Shown here: positions 16,720 through 26,114 of the stretch, piece after piece | Position numbering within the stretch: the stretch's first letter is position 1 | Layout: each line of letters opens with the position of its first letter | NCBI RefSeq assembly: GCF_001439685.1 | Contig: NZ_JYLH01000011.1 | Location: forward strand, 62,001-126,000 | DNA from: Pseudomonas libanensis | GTDB taxonomy: Bacteria > Pseudomonadota > Gammaproteobacteria > Pseudomonadales > Pseudomonadaceae | DNA: 64,000 bases | Direction of reading: 5' to 3' | Made by a program: the position numbers and the translations under genes | The notes under the pieces: generated by a model | Databases searched by the model: none | Told to the model about the DNA's origin: nothing | What the model saw: only the letters and a program-made list of their open reading frames with translations

Positions 16720-19461
16720 TTAGCTGGCGATCAACTGACGCAGCACATAATGCAAGATCCCACCCGCCTTGAAGTACTCCACTTCATTCAAGGTATCAAT
16801 CCGGCACAGCACCTCAACTTTCTCGCTGCTGCCATCTTCCCGGGTAATCACCAGTGTCAGGTTCATCCGCGGTTCGATCTCGGCACCGGTCAGCCCGAGG
16901 ATATCGATCTTCTCCTTACCGGTGAGCTTGAGCGTCTTGCGGTTCTGGTCCAGCTTGAACTGCAACGGCAATACACCCATGCCCACCAGGTTGGAGCGGT
17001 GGATGCGCTCGAAACTCTCGGCGATCACCGCCTTGACCCCCAGCAGGTTGGTACCCTTGGCCGCCCAGTCACGGCTGGAGCCGGTGCCGTATTCCTGGCC
17101 GGCAATCACCACCAGCGGCGTACCTGAGGCCTGGTACTTCATCGACGCATCGTAGATCGCCATCTTCTCGCCGGTGGGGATATACAGCGTATTGCCGCCT
17201 TCCTCGCCGCCAAGCATTTCATTGCGGATGCGGATATTGGCGAAGGTGCCGCGCATCATCACTTCATGATTGCCCCGGCGTGAGCCGTAGGAGTTGAAGT
17301 CACGTGGCTCCACGCCTTGCTCGCGCAGGTAGCGCCCGGCCGGGCTGTCGGTCTTGATATTGCCGGCAGGGGAGATGTGGTCGGTGGTCACCGAATCCCC
17401 CAGCAAGGCCAGCACATTGGCGCCCTTGACGTCCTTGATTACCGGCAGCGGGCCGGCAATGTCATCGAAGAACGGTGGATGCTGGATGTAAGTGGAGTCC
17501 TTTTGCCACACGTAGGTCGCCGCCTGCGGGACTTCAATCGCCTGCCATTGCTCGTCACCGGCAAACACCTCGGCGTATTCCTTGTGGAACATGCTGGTAC
17601 TGACTTGGGCCACCGCGTCGGCGATCTCCTGGCTGCTGGGCCAGATGTCCTTCAGGTACACCGGGTTTCCGCTCTGATCGTTACCCAGTGGCTCGCTGCT
17701 GATGTCGATGCGCACAGTGCCGGCCAACGCATAGGCGACTACCAGGGGCGGCGAGGCCAGCCAGTTGGTTTTCACCAGCGGGTGCACGCGGCCTTCGAAG
17801 TTACGGTTACCCGACAGCACCGAGGCCACGGCAAGGTCAGCCTTCTGAATGGCCTTTTCGATAGGCTCGGGCAACGGCCCGGAGTTACCGATACAGGTGG
17901 TGCAGCCGTAGCCCACCAAGTCGAAGCCGAGCTTGTCGAGGTACTGGGTGAGGCCCGCGGCTTTGTAATAATCGGTGACCACCTTGGAACCTGGGGCCAG
18001 CGAGGTCTTGACCCAAGGTTTGCGGGTCAGGCCTTTTTCCACGGCTTTTTTTGCCACCAGCCCGGCCGCCATCATTACGCTGGGGTTGGAGGTATTGGTG
18101 CATGAAGTAATCGCAGCGATCACTACGGCGCCGTTTTTCAGGCGATAGGTCTGGCCGTCGTACTCGTAGTCCGTTTCACCGATCAGGTCGGCATTGCCCA
18201 CGGCCACACCGCCACCGCCTTCACTTTCCAGGCGGCCTTCTTCCTTGCTGGTGGGTTTGAATTGCAGGTCGAGGAAATCGCTGAACGCTTGGCCGACATT
18301 CGGCAGGGATACACGGTCCTGCGGGCGTTTGGGCCCGGCGAGGCTGGCTTCGACGCTGCCCATGTCCAGGGCCAGGGTGTCGGTGAACACCGGCTCCTGG
18401 CCGGCATTGCGCCAAAGGCCCTGGGCCTTGGTGTAGGCCTCCACCAGTTTGACGGTTTGCGCTGGGCGGCCGGACAGGCGCAGGTAGTCCAGAGTCACTT
18501 CGTCGACCGGGAAAAAGCCGCAGGTGGCGCCGTATTCCGGAGCCATGTTGGCAATGGTGGCGCGGTCGGCCAGGGGCAGGTCGGCCAGGCCGTCGCCGTA
18601 GAACTCGACGAATTTACCCACCACGCCTTTCTTGCGCAGCATTTGCGTGACGGTCAGCACCAGGTCGGTGGCGGTGATGCCTTCCCTGAGCTTGCCGGTG
18701 AGCTTGAAGCCGATCACTTCCGGGATCAGCATCGACACCGGTTGGCCGAGCATCGCCGCTTCGGCTTCGATCCCGCCCACCCCCCAGCCGAGTACGCCGA
18801 GGCCGTTGATCATGGTGGTGTGGGAGTCGGTGCCCACCAGGGTGTCAGGGAAGGCGTAGGTGCGGCCGTCTTCGTCCTTGGTCCACACGGTGCGGCCCAG
18901 GTATTCCAGGTTGACCTGGTGGCAGATGCCGGTGCCTGGCGGGACCACGCTGAAGTTGTCGAAGGCGCTCTGGCCCCAGCGCAGGAAGGCGTAGCGTTCG
19001 CCGTTGCGCTGCATTTCGATATCGACGTTTTGCTCGAAGGCGCTGGTAGTACCGAACTTGTCGACCATCACCGAGTGGTCGATCACCAGGTCCACCGGCG
19101 ACAGCGGGTTGATACGCTGCGGGTCGCCACCGGCCTTGGCCACGGCGGCGCGCATGGCGGCCAGGTCGACCACCGCGGGCACCCCGGTAAAGTCCTGCAT
19201 CAGCACACGGGCGGGGCGGTACTGGATCTCGCGGTCAGACTGGCGCTCTTTGAGCCAGGCGGCGATGGCCTTGAGGTCGGTGCCGGTGACGGTCTTGGCA
19301 TCTTCCCAGCGCAGCAGGTTTTCCAGCAGCACCTTGAGGGACATCGGCAGCTTATCCAGGTCACCCAGGCTCTTGGCGGCTTCGGGCAGGCTGAAGTAGT
19401 GGTAAGTCTTGCTGTCTATTTCCAGGGTTTTAAGGGTTCTCAGGCTATCAAGGGATGACAT
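16720..19461 (-). CDS. acnA: Aconitate hydratase A
   Basis: 913 residues, normal AcnA/IRP length. It interconverts citrate and isocitrate in the TCA and glyoxylate cycles. The [4Fe-4S] ligands are Cys454 (ITSCTNTSNP), Cys520 and Cys523 (GYGCTTCIGNSG); the 66-residue spacing matches the E. coli enzyme. The start at 19461 has AAGGAG 7 nt upstream; the longer frame to 19485 has no such signal. It is divergent from rlmM. Confidence 0.96.
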   Translation of the reverse strand: MSSLDSLRTLKTLEIDSKTYHYFSLPEAAKSLGDLDKLPMSLKVLLENLLRWEDAKTVTGTDLKAIAAWLKERQSDREIQYRPARVLMQDFTGVPAVVDLAAMRAAVAKAGGDPQRINPLSPVDLVIDHSVMVDKFGTTSAFEQNVDIEMQRNGERYAFLRWGQSAFDNFSVVPPGTGICHQVNLEYLGRTVWTKDEDGRTYAFPDTLVGTDSHTTMINGLGVLGWGVGGIEAEAAMLGQPVSMLIPEVIGFKLTGKLREGITATDLVLTVTQMLRKKGVVGKFVEFYGDGLADLPLADRATIANMAPEYGATCGFFPVDEVTLDYLRLSGRPAQTVKLVEAYTKAQGLWRNAGQEPVFTDTLALDMGSVEASLAGPKRPQDRVSLPNVGQAFSDFLDLQFKPTSKEEGRLESEGGGGVAVGNADLIGETDYEYDGQTYRLKNGAVVIAAITSCTNTSNPSVMMAAGLVAKKAVEKGLTRKPWVKTSLAPGSKVVTDYYKAAGLTQYLDKLGFDLVGYGCTTCIGNSGPLPEPIEKAIQKADLAVASVLSGNRNFEGRVHPLVKTNWLASPPLVVAYALAGTVRIDISSEPLGNDQSGNPVYLKDIWPSSQEIADAVAQVSTSMFHKEYAEVFAGDEQWQAIEVPQAATYVWQKDSTYIQHPPFFDDIAGPLPVIKDVKGANVLALLGDSVTTDHISPAGNIKTDSPAGRYLREQGVEPRDFNSYGSRRGNHEVMMRGTFANIRIRNEMLGGEEGGNTLYIPTGEKMAIYDASMKYQASGTPLVVIAGQEYGTGSSRDWAAKGTNLLGVKAVIAESFERIHRSNLVGMGVLPLQFKLDQNRKTLKLTGKEKIDILGLTGAEIEPRMNLTLVITREDGSSEKVEVLCRIDTLNEVEYFKAGGILHYVLRQLIAS

Positions 19462-19657
19462 TACATGACTCCTTATGGTCCGCACGGCTACGGACCTGAC
19501 GGGACGAACAGAGCTATCACGTTAGCGCTGTTTTCAATAGCAAGCTAATAACTGGACTCTATCGCCGAGCCCAAGGTTCCGAACTCGGCTATCATGCGCG
19601 CGTTTTCATGACAGGCATTGCGATAGCGCAAGGTCAGTTGATTCACCAGGAGAGTTG

Positions 19658-20734
19658 ATGAACACCCTTTTTATGCACTGCCGCCCGGGGTTTGAAGGCG
19701 AAGTCTGTTCCGAGATCGCGGAACACGCCGCGCGCCTGAACGTTTCCGGCTACGCCAAGGCCAAGACCGGCAGCGCCTGCGCCGAATTTGTCTGCACTGA
19801 AGAAGACGGCGCCCAGCGCTTGATGCACGGCCAGCGCTTCGCCGAGCTGATCTTCCCAAGGCAGTGGGCACGCGGGGTGTTTATCGACCTGCCGGAAACC
19901 GACCGCATCAGCGTCATCCTCGCCCACCTGCGCGAGTTCCCGACGTGCGGCAGCCTGTGGTTGGAAATGGTCGACACCAATGACGGCAAGGAACTCTCCA
20001 ACTTCTGCAAAAAATTCGAAGTGCACCTGCGCAAAGCCCTGCTGGGCGCGGGCAAGCTGGTGGACGACCCGAGCAAGCCGCGCTTGCTGCTGACTTTCAA
20101 GAGCGGCCGCGAAGCGTTCATGGGCCTGGCCGAGTCGAACAACTCGGCGATGTGGCCCATGGGCATCCCGCGCCTCAAGTTCCCACGTGACGCGCCCAGC
20201 CGCTCGACCCTGAAACTGGAAGAGGCCTGGCATCACTTTATCCCCCGTGACCAGTGGGATGAGCGCCTGCACGGCGATATGACCGGCGTTGATCTGGGCG
20301 CAGCACCGGGTGGCTGGACCTGGCAACTGGTCAACCGCGGCATGCTGGTGACCGCCATCGACAATGGCCCCATGGCCGAAAGCCTGATGGACACCGGCTT
20401 GGTGCAACACCTGATGGCCGACGGTTTCACCTTCGTGCCCAAGCAACCGGTGGACTGGATGGTGTGCGATATCGTTGAAAAGCCGGCGCGTAATGCGGCG
20501 CTGCTGGAAACCTGGATCGGCGAGGGATATTGCCGCGAGGCGGTGGTCAATCTCAAGCTGCCGATGAAACAGCGTTACGCCGAAGTGAAGCGCCTGCTCG
20601 AACGCATCGAGGAGGGCTTCAAGGCACGCGGCATACGTGTGGAGATCGGCTGCAAGCAGCTGTATCACGACCGCGAAGAGGTCACCTGCCACTTGCGTCG
20701 TCTGATAGACATAAAGAAATCTAAAGGCCGCTGA
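19658..20734 (+). CDS. rlmM: 23S rRNA 2'-O-ribose methyltransferase RlmM (C2498)
   Basis: 358 residues, normal length. It methylates the 2'-OH of C2498 of 23S rRNA before ribosome assembly. The N-terminal THUMP-like domain (about 1-160) is followed by a Rossmann methyltransferase with the SAM loop VDLGAAPGGWTWQL (about 212-225) and MVCDIVEKP (about 269-277). The ATG at 19658 follows AGGAGA at 19648-19653; the TTG at 19655 is not needed. Confidence 0.95.
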   Translation: MNTLFMHCRPGFEGEVCSEIAEHAARLNVSGYAKAKTGSACAEFVCTEEDGAQRLMHGQRFAELIFPRQWARGVFIDLPETDRISVILAHLREFPTCGSLWLEMVDTNDGKELSNFCKKFEVHLRKALLGAGKLVDDPSKPRLLLTFKSGREAFMGLAESNNSAMWPMGIPRLKFPRDAPSRSTLKLEEAWHHFIPRDQWDERLHGDMTGVDLGAAPGGWTWQLVNRGMLVTAIDNGPMAESLMDTGLVQHLMADGFTFVPKQPVDWMVCDIVEKPARNAALLETWIGEGYCREAVVNLKLPMKQRYAEVKRLLERIEEGFKARGIRVEIGCKQLYHDREEVTCHLRRLIDIKKSKGR

Positions 20735-20741
20735 TATTAAA

Positions 20742-20831
20742 TGTGGGAGCTGGCTTGCCTGCGAAAGCGGTATAACAGTCGAAATTTATGTTGAATGTGC
20801 CCCCGTCATCGCGGGCAAGCCCGCTCCCACA
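20742..20831. repeat. Chimeric REPIN (arms of two families)
   Basis: Left arm TGTGGGAGCTGGCTTGCC... (20742-20764) and right arm ...CGCGGGCAAGCCCGCTCCCACA (20807-20831). The arms are inverted but differ at several inner positions (CTGG versus CGGG type). The topology is TGTGGG outside, opposite to the REPIN at 11100. Confidence 0.85.
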
Positions 20832-20863
20832 TTGTTGAGCGGTGCCAGTTTTAGGAGTGAAAT

Positions 20864-21109
20864 ATGAGTCTTGAACTGCCGGTTGATGGCACCCTCGACG
20901 CCACCGGCCTCAACTGCCCGGAGCCGGTGATGATGCTGCACCAGCATATCCGCGACCTGCCGGCGGGCGGCCTGCTCAAGGTGATCGCCACCGACCCGTC
21001 GACCCGCCGTGACATCCCCAAGTTCTGTGTGTTTCTTGACCACGAACTGGTGGATCAACAGGAAGATGCTGGCACCTACCTGTACTGGATCCGCAAGAAA
21101 GCCGATTAA
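20864..21109 (+). CDS. tusA: Sulfur carrier protein TusA
   Basis: 81 residues. The active-site motif GLNCPEPVMM puts the persulfide-carrying cysteine at Cys18. TusA receives sulfur from a cysteine desulfurase and passes it on for tRNA 2-thiouridine and other sulfur transfers. GGAGTG lies 7 nt before the ATG, after the REPIN. The stop codon overlaps the stop of the convergent MATE gene by 4 nt (21106-21109). Confidence 0.93.
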   Translation: MSLELPVDGTLDATGLNCPEPVMMLHQHIRDLPAGGLLKVIATDPSTRRDIPKFCVFLDHELVDQQEDAGTYLYWIRKKAD

Positions 21110-22500
21110 GCCAACGCCTTTTCGGCCCGAATGCGTCGGCGTGCACTGCGCGCCAGGCGCACCAGCAACATCCCCGCCGCACAGCTCAAGCCGACGATCA
21201 GCCCTTGCCACAAGCCGCTTGGGCCGCTGGGCTCGCCGAGCCAGTTGGTCAGCCCCAGGGCGTAACCCACCGGCAACCCTACGCCCCAATAGGCGAACAA
21301 AGTCAGCACCATGGTCACCCGGGTGTCCTGGTAGCCGCGCAGTGCACCGGCGGCGGTGACCTGGATCGAGTCGGAGAACTGGAACAGCGCCGAGAACACA
21401 ATCAGCATCGATGCCAGGTGGATCACCACCGGATCCGGCGTATAGATCGCTGCGATCTGCTCGCGAAACAACAGCATCAGGCTGCACGACAGGCACGCAT
21501 AGGCCAGTGCGGTGCCCATGCCGACCCCGGCAGCGAAGCGCGCTTCACGGGGCTCGCCACGGCCCAGGGCCTGGCCGACCCGCACGGTCACGGCCATGCT
21601 CAGGGAGTAGGGAATCATGAACACCAGGGAGCTGACGTTGAGCGCGATCTGATGGCCGGACACCACGGTAGCGCCCAGGCTGCCAAGCAACAGGGCAATC
21701 ACCGCGAAAATGCTCGACTCGGCGAAGATCGCCACACCAATCGGCAGGCCGATGCCCAATATGCGCTTGATCACCGTCCATTGCGGCCAGTCGAAACGCT
21801 TGAACAATTCGCTGCTCTGGTAAACCGGGCCCCAGCGCGTCCAGCCGGCCAGGCCAAGCATCATCACCCACATCGCAATCGCCGTGGCCCAGCCGCAGCC
21901 CACACCGCCCATGGCCGGCAGGCCGAGGTGGCCGTAGATGAAGATGTAGTTCAACGGAATATTCAGCGCCAGGCCGCACAGGCCCATGACCATGCTCGGC
22001 CGCGTGCGGCCCAGCCCGTCACTGAAACAGCGCAGCACGTAATACAGCGCAATCGCCGGCATACCCGCGGCGATGCCATGCAGGTAACCCATGGACGGCT
22101 CGATCAGGTCAGGCTCGACCTTCATCGCATGCAGGATCGGCTCGGCGCACAACAACAGCAGCGCGCCGCAGAGGCCGACCACCACGGCCAACCACAAGGA
22201 TTGGCGCACCAACGGCCCGATCTCGGTGAGTTTGCCCGCCCCATAACGCTCGGCAACCTTCGGCGTGGTAGCCAGCAAGGTCCCGGTCATCAGCAGGTAC
22301 ACCGGGATCCAGATCGAGTTGCCCAGGCCGACCGCCGCCAGGTCCTGGGGGCTGACACGCCCGGCCATCACCGCATCGACAAAGCTCATCGCGGTGGTTG
22401 CCAGTTGGCCGATCATGATCGGCAAGGCCAGCGTCAGCAGGCCGCGCACTTCCCGGCTGATGCGGGCGGGGCGGGAGAGGGTAGCGGTGGGAGTGTTCAC
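21106..22500 (-). CDS. MATE-family multidrug/Na+ efflux transporter (NorM type)
   Basis: 464 residues, about 12 hydrophobic segments in two homologous halves (LLTLALPIMIGQLATTAMSFVDAVMAGRVSP at about 20-50 opens the first half, and WTVIKRILGIGLPIGVAIFAESSIFAV opens the second). Signatures QPAMGxL-like PIMIGQ and AGRVSPQDLAAVGLGNSIW are typical of the DinF/NorM group. The start is the GTG at 22500; the longer open frame upstream lacks family similarity. It exports cationic drugs, but the substrates here are unknown. Confidence 0.9.
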   Translation of the reverse strand: MNTPTATLSRPARISREVRGLLTLALPIMIGQLATTAMSFVDAVMAGRVSPQDLAAVGLGNSIWIPVYLLMTGTLLATTPKVAERYGAGKLTEIGPLVRQSLWLAVVVGLCGALLLLCAEPILHAMKVEPDLIEPSMGYLHGIAAGMPAIALYYVLRCFSDGLGRTRPSMVMGLCGLALNIPLNYIFIYGHLGLPAMGGVGCGWATAIAMWVMMLGLAGWTRWGPVYQSSELFKRFDWPQWTVIKRILGIGLPIGVAIFAESSIFAVIALLLGSLGATVVSGHQIALNVSSLVFMIPYSLSMAVTVRVGQALGRGEPREARFAAGVGMGTALAYACLSCSLMLLFREQIAAIYTPDPVVIHLASMLIVFSALFQFSDSIQVTAAGALRGYQDTRVTMVLTLFAYWGVGLPVGYALGLTNWLGEPSGPSGLWQGLIVGLSCAAGMLLVRLARSARRRIRAEKALA

Positions 22501-22608
22501 GTACAGGTGTCCAATCAAAAGGCAGTCGCAAGGACGGCGGATTCTACGCTTTGACGCAGCGGTCAGGAAAAAACCTGTGTTGTGGATTTGTAATGCGACC
22601 ACGCAGGC

Positions 22609-22629
22609 ACCCCCTCCCACATTGGATCC
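22609..22629. repeat. REP half-element upstream of pdxB
   Basis: CACCCCCTCCCACATTGGATC repeats the right half of the REP hairpin at 1073-1091, but the left half is missing. It lies in the 41-61 bases before the pdxB start, close to its expected promoter. Confidence 0.55.
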
Positions 22630-22669
22630 TCACAAGCTGTACACTGCTGATCCGCCAAAGGAGCCTGCC

Positions 22670-23812
22670 ATGCTGATTGTTGCCGACGAAAATATCCCGC
22701 TGCTCGATGCATTCTTCGAAGGGTTTGGCGAGATTCGCCGCGTGTCCGGCCGGTCCATCGACCGCGCCACCGTCGCGCAGGCCGACGTGCTGCTGGTGCG
22801 CTCGGTGACCAACGTCAACCGTGCCTTGCTCGAAGGCAGCAACGTACGCTTCGTCGGCACCTGCACCATCGGCACCGACCACCTGGACCTCGATTACTTC
22901 AAGCAGGCGGGTATCCAGTGGTCCAGTGCGCCGGGCTGCAATGCCCGTGGCGTCGTGGACTACGTGCTTGGCAGCTTGCAGACCCTGGCCGAAATCGAAG
23001 GGGTCGAGCTTGGCCAGCGCACCTATGGCGTGGTCGGGGCCGGTGAAGTCGGCGGGCGGCTGGTCAAGGTACTCAAGGGCCTGGGCTGGAACGTGCTGGT
23101 CTGCGACCCGCCGCGCCAGAACGCCGAAGACGGTGACTACGTCAGCCTGCAGCAGATCATCGAGCAGTGCGACGTGATCAGCTTGCACACACCGCTGACC
23201 AAGTCCGGCAATGGCGCCACTTGGCACTTGTTGGATCGCCAGCGCCTGGAGCAGCTCAAGCCCGGTACCTGGCTGATCAATGCCAGTCGTGGTGCGGTGG
23301 TGGACAACGCTGCCCTGCGTGAGGTGCTGCTGGCCCGTGAAGACCTGCAAGCCGTGTTGGACGTGTGGGAAGGTGAGCCTGAGGTGGATGTCGACCTGGC
23401 TGACCTGTGCGTGCTGGCCACGCCGCATATCGCCGGCTACAGCCTCGACGGCAAGCAGCGCGGCACGGCGCAGATCTACCAGGCGTTCTGCGCGCACCAG
23501 GGCCAGGAGCCGAGTGTTCAGTTGAGTGATTTATTGCCGGCACCGTGGCTGGCCGAAGTGCACCTCAACGCAGCAACCGATCCGGCCTGGGCACTGGCGA
23601 CCCTGTGCCGCAGTGTGTACGACCCGCGCCGTGACGATGCGGATTTCCGGCGCAGCCTGGTCGGCACGGTGGAGCAGCAGCGCAAGGCATTCGACCTGCT
23701 GCGCAAGCACTACCCGCTACGACGCGAAATTGACGGCTTGAAGGTGCGGATCAATGGTGAGTCGGCGGCGTTGTCCGCTATCGTCTCGGCCTTGGGCGCC
23801 GAAGCCCTGTAG
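22670..23812 (+). CDS. pdxB: 4-phosphoerythronate dehydrogenase
   Basis: 380 residues, normal PdxB length. It is the NAD-dependent D-2-hydroxyacid dehydrogenase of pyridoxal-5'-phosphate synthesis. The Rossmann motif VVGAGEVGGRL lies near residues 120-130, the catalytic Arg/Glu/His region is INASRGAVVDNAAL and DVWEGEP, and the C-terminal dimerisation domain follows. The start at 22670 has AAAGGAG 6 nt upstream; the longer frame reaches into the MATE gene and is not used. Confidence 0.95.
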   Translation: MLIVADENIPLLDAFFEGFGEIRRVSGRSIDRATVAQADVLLVRSVTNVNRALLEGSNVRFVGTCTIGTDHLDLDYFKQAGIQWSSAPGCNARGVVDYVLGSLQTLAEIEGVELGQRTYGVVGAGEVGGRLVKVLKGLGWNVLVCDPPRQNAEDGDYVSLQQIIEQCDVISLHTPLTKSGNGATWHLLDRQRLEQLKPGTWLINASRGAVVDNAALREVLLAREDLQAVLDVWEGEPEVDVDLADLCVLATPHIAGYSLDGKQRGTAQIYQAFCAHQGQEPSVQLSDLLPAPWLAEVHLNAATDPAWALATLCRSVYDPRRDDADFRRSLVGTVEQQRKAFDLLRKHYPLRREIDGLKVRINGESAALSAIVSALGAEAL

Positions 23813-23820
23813 ACACCCAT

Positions 23821-23848
23821 AAAAAACCCGGCCACCTGGGCCGGGTCT
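23821..23848 (-). terminator. Intrinsic terminator, shared by pdxB and the small gene
   Basis: Stem ACCCGGCC (23826-23833) with GGCCGGGT (23839-23846) around a 5 nt loop. On the minus strand it is followed by six T (AAAAAA at 23821-23826 on plus), so it terminates the small convergent gene and can also stop pdxB. Confidence 0.85.
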
Positions 23849-23865
23849 CAAATAGCGCGGACGTA

Positions 23866-24039
23866 TCAGCCTTGCTGGGCAGGTTTGACCAGACGCTGTT
23901 CCAGCTCGCTGCACGCTTGCTGGATCATCTCTTCGGTAATCTGCACTTCGCGGCCCTTGGCATCGATATAAGAGCAAGGCAACACCTGCTGCTGGCGGAT
24001 CACTTCAATCTTGGCGTTGCTGCTATCTTGCAAGGTCAT
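23866..24039 (-). CDS. Conserved small protein, function unknown (57 residues)
   Basis: 57 residues (MTLQDSSNAKIEV... to ...KPAQQG), acidic and helical, with one cysteine in LPCSYID and another in QQACSELEQ. The ATG at 24039 is preceded by GAGGAGA, which decides the start over the ATG at 24054. A minus-strand terminator follows 17 nt downstream. The good ribosome site and terminator make it a genuine gene. I recognise no domain. Confidence 0.65.
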   Translation of the reverse strand: MTLQDSSNAKIEVIRQQQVLPCSYIDAKGREVQITEEMIQQACSELEQRLVKPAQQG

Positions 24040-24054
24040 GGCCTGTCTCCTCAT

Positions 24055-24284
24055 CAGGTTGTGTACCTACTCTAAATCCCCCGCATGAACGCGCTGTTAC
24101 AGCTCCGTGGGCGCCCATCGGTTCGAACACCCAGTCCACCAGAAACCAGTACATATTTCCAGATGAGTCTTAGACCGATAGCCTCTATGGGCTTGCATCG
24201 GTGGGCATAATTAACCTGACTCATTGTTATTTGTGCAAGTTCCCCCAATGTTGAGCTATAGACTCCACATAGGTGACGCCCTCC
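24055..24284. other. Intergenic region with competing inverted repeats before ABC exporter
   Basis: 230 bases between divergent genes. ATCGGT occurs at 24117-24122 and at 24197-24202, and both can pair with ACCGAT at 24174-24179, so the two hairpins exclude each other. GCCCAT/ATGGGC pairs extend the first. This could be an RNA leader or an operator array; no protein-coding frame in it is convincing. Confidence 0.35.
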
Positions 24285-26051
24285 ATGCTCTCGACCCGTC
24301 AACGCCGTGCGATTCGCCTGGCCAGCCGCTTTATTGCGCCCTATCGCTGGCAGGCGCTGGGTGCCCTGTTGGCGCTCATCGTTACCGCCGGCATTACCTT
24401 GTCCATGGGGCAGGGCATACGCCTGCTGGTGGACCAGGGCTTCATGACCCAGTCACCGCACCTGCTCAACCAGTCCATCGGTCTGTTCATGGTGCTGGTG
24501 CTGGGCCTGGCCGTGGGCACCTTCACGCGGTTTTACCTGGTGTCGTGGATAGGCGAACGGGTGGTGGCGGATATTCGCCGGCAGGTATTCAACCACCTGA
24601 TCTACCTGCACCCCGGCTTCTACGAGAACAACCGCAGCTCGGAAATCCAGTCGCGGCTGACCACCGACACCACTTTGTTGCAATCGGTGATTGGCTCCTC
24701 GCTGTCGCTGTTTCTGCGCAATGCCTTGATGGTCATAGGTGGCATCGTGCTGCTGTTTATCACCAACCCCAAGCTCACCAGTATCGTGGTGGTGGCACTG
24801 CCCTTGGTGCTGGCACCGATCCTGATTTTCGGCCGCCGCGTGCGCAGCCTGTCGCGTCAGAGCCAGGATCGCATCGCCGATGTCGGTAGCTACGTCTCGG
24901 AAACCCTCGGTCAGATCAAGACAGTGCAGGCCTACAACCATCAGGTGCAGGACGAACAGCGTTTCGCCGTCACCGTGGAAGAGGCCTTCACTACCGCTCG
25001 TAAACGCATCTTGCAGCGCTCCTGGCTGATTACCCTGGTGATCATGTTGGTGCTTGGAGCCGTGGGCGTGATGCTATGGGTAGGGGGCATGGACGTGATC
25101 AGCGGGCGCATTTCCGGCGGTGAGCTGGCGGCGTTCGTGTTCTACAGCCTGATCGTCGGTAGCGCCGTCGGCACCCTGAGCGAAGTGCTCGGCGAGTTGC
25201 AGCGTGCCGCCGGCGCGGCCGAGCGCATTGGGGAACTGTTGCAGTCGAGCAACGACATCCAGGCGCCGGCTAATAGCAGCGTACGTTTGCCGGAGCGGGT
25301 CAGTGGCCGCATGGAGCTGCAAGACCTGCGCTTTTCCTACCCCTCACGGCCGGACAGCTACGCCATCGATGGCTTGAACCTGACCATCAATCCCGGCGAA
25401 ACCCTGGCGCTGGTAGGTCCCTCCGGCGCGGGCAAGTCGACAATTTTCGACCTGCTGCTGCGCTTCTACGATCCCCAGCAAGGTCGCATCCTGCTCGAAG
25501 GCCGCCCGCTGACCGAGCTGGACCCACTGGACCTGCGTCGCCATTTCGCCCTGGTGTCCCAGAGCCCGGCGCTGTTTTTCGGTAGCGTTGAGGAAAACAT
25601 CCGCTACGGCAACCCGTCCGCCACCATGGCCCAGGTCGAAGCCGCTGCCCGTATCGCCCATGCCCACGACTTCATCCTGCAAATGCCCGATGGCTACCAG
25701 ACCCATCTTGGCGATGGCGGCATGGGCCTCTCCGGCGGCCAGCGTCAACGCCTTGCCATCGCCCGCGCCTTGCTGGTAGATGCGCCGATCCTGTTGCTGG
25801 ACGAGGCCACCAGCGCTCTCGATGCCCAGAGTGAGCACCTGATCCAGCAAGCGCTGCCGCAACTGATGCAGGGACGAACCACTTTAGTGATCGCTCACCG
25901 CCTGGCGACCGTCAAGAATGCCGATCGAATAGCGGTGATGGATCAAGGCAAGCTTGTGGCGGTGGGTACGCATCGGCAATTGATTGCGAGCAATCCGCTG
26001 TATGCGCGGTTGGCGGCGTTGCAGTTCAGTGAAGGGGGGGAGACGGAATGA
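24285..26051 (+). CDS. ABC exporter, fused permease-ATPase (MsbA-like)
   Basis: 588 residues. The N-terminal membrane domain (about 15-310) has six hydrophobic segments; the ATPase has Walker A GPSGAGKST at 378-386, the signature LSGGQRQRLAIARALL and Walker B ILLLDEATSALD followed by the H-loop IAHRLAT. This is a half-size type-I exporter that works as a dimer, like lipid or drug exporters MsbA/LmrA. It is not the essential MsbA with certainty because there is no lpxK next door. An in-frame GTG at 24273 is an alternative start. Confidence 0.9.
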   Translation: MLSTRQRRAIRLASRFIAPYRWQALGALLALIVTAGITLSMGQGIRLLVDQGFMTQSPHLLNQSIGLFMVLVLGLAVGTFTRFYLVSWIGERVVADIRRQVFNHLIYLHPGFYENNRSSEIQSRLTTDTTLLQSVIGSSLSLFLRNALMVIGGIVLLFITNPKLTSIVVVALPLVLAPILIFGRRVRSLSRQSQDRIADVGSYVSETLGQIKTVQAYNHQVQDEQRFAVTVEEAFTTARKRILQRSWLITLVIMLVLGAVGVMLWVGGMDVISGRISGGELAAFVFYSLIVGSAVGTLSEVLGELQRAAGAAERIGELLQSSNDIQAPANSSVRLPERVSGRMELQDLRFSYPSRPDSYAIDGLNLTINPGETLALVGPSGAGKSTIFDLLLRFYDPQQGRILLEGRPLTELDPLDLRRHFALVSQSPALFFGSVEENIRYGNPSATMAQVEAAARIAHAHDFILQMPDGYQTHLGDGGMGLSGGQRQRLAIARALLVDAPILLLDEATSALDAQSEHLIQQALPQLMQGRTTLVIAHRLATVKNADRIAVMDQGKLVAVGTHRQLIASNPLYARLAALQFSEGGETE

Positions 26052-26114
26052 AGCTGCGATACCCCTGCTCAATGAGGCATCATGTGATCTTTCGTTATTG
26101 ATCTGGATGAGGAC

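Noticed and set aside
18262..19458. Long plus-strand frame opposite acnA
   Set aside because: A shadow of the strongly coding acnA, with repetitive composition and no recognisable domain.
24111..24140. tRNA-like T-loop (GGTTCGAAC) followed by CCACCA
   Set aside because: The flanking bases do not form a T-stem, and no D-arm, anticodon arm or acceptor stem could be found.
24072..24302. Minus-strand frame of 76 codons across the exporter leader
   Set aside because: It overlaps the exporter start, has no ribosome site, and its composition is not protein-like.
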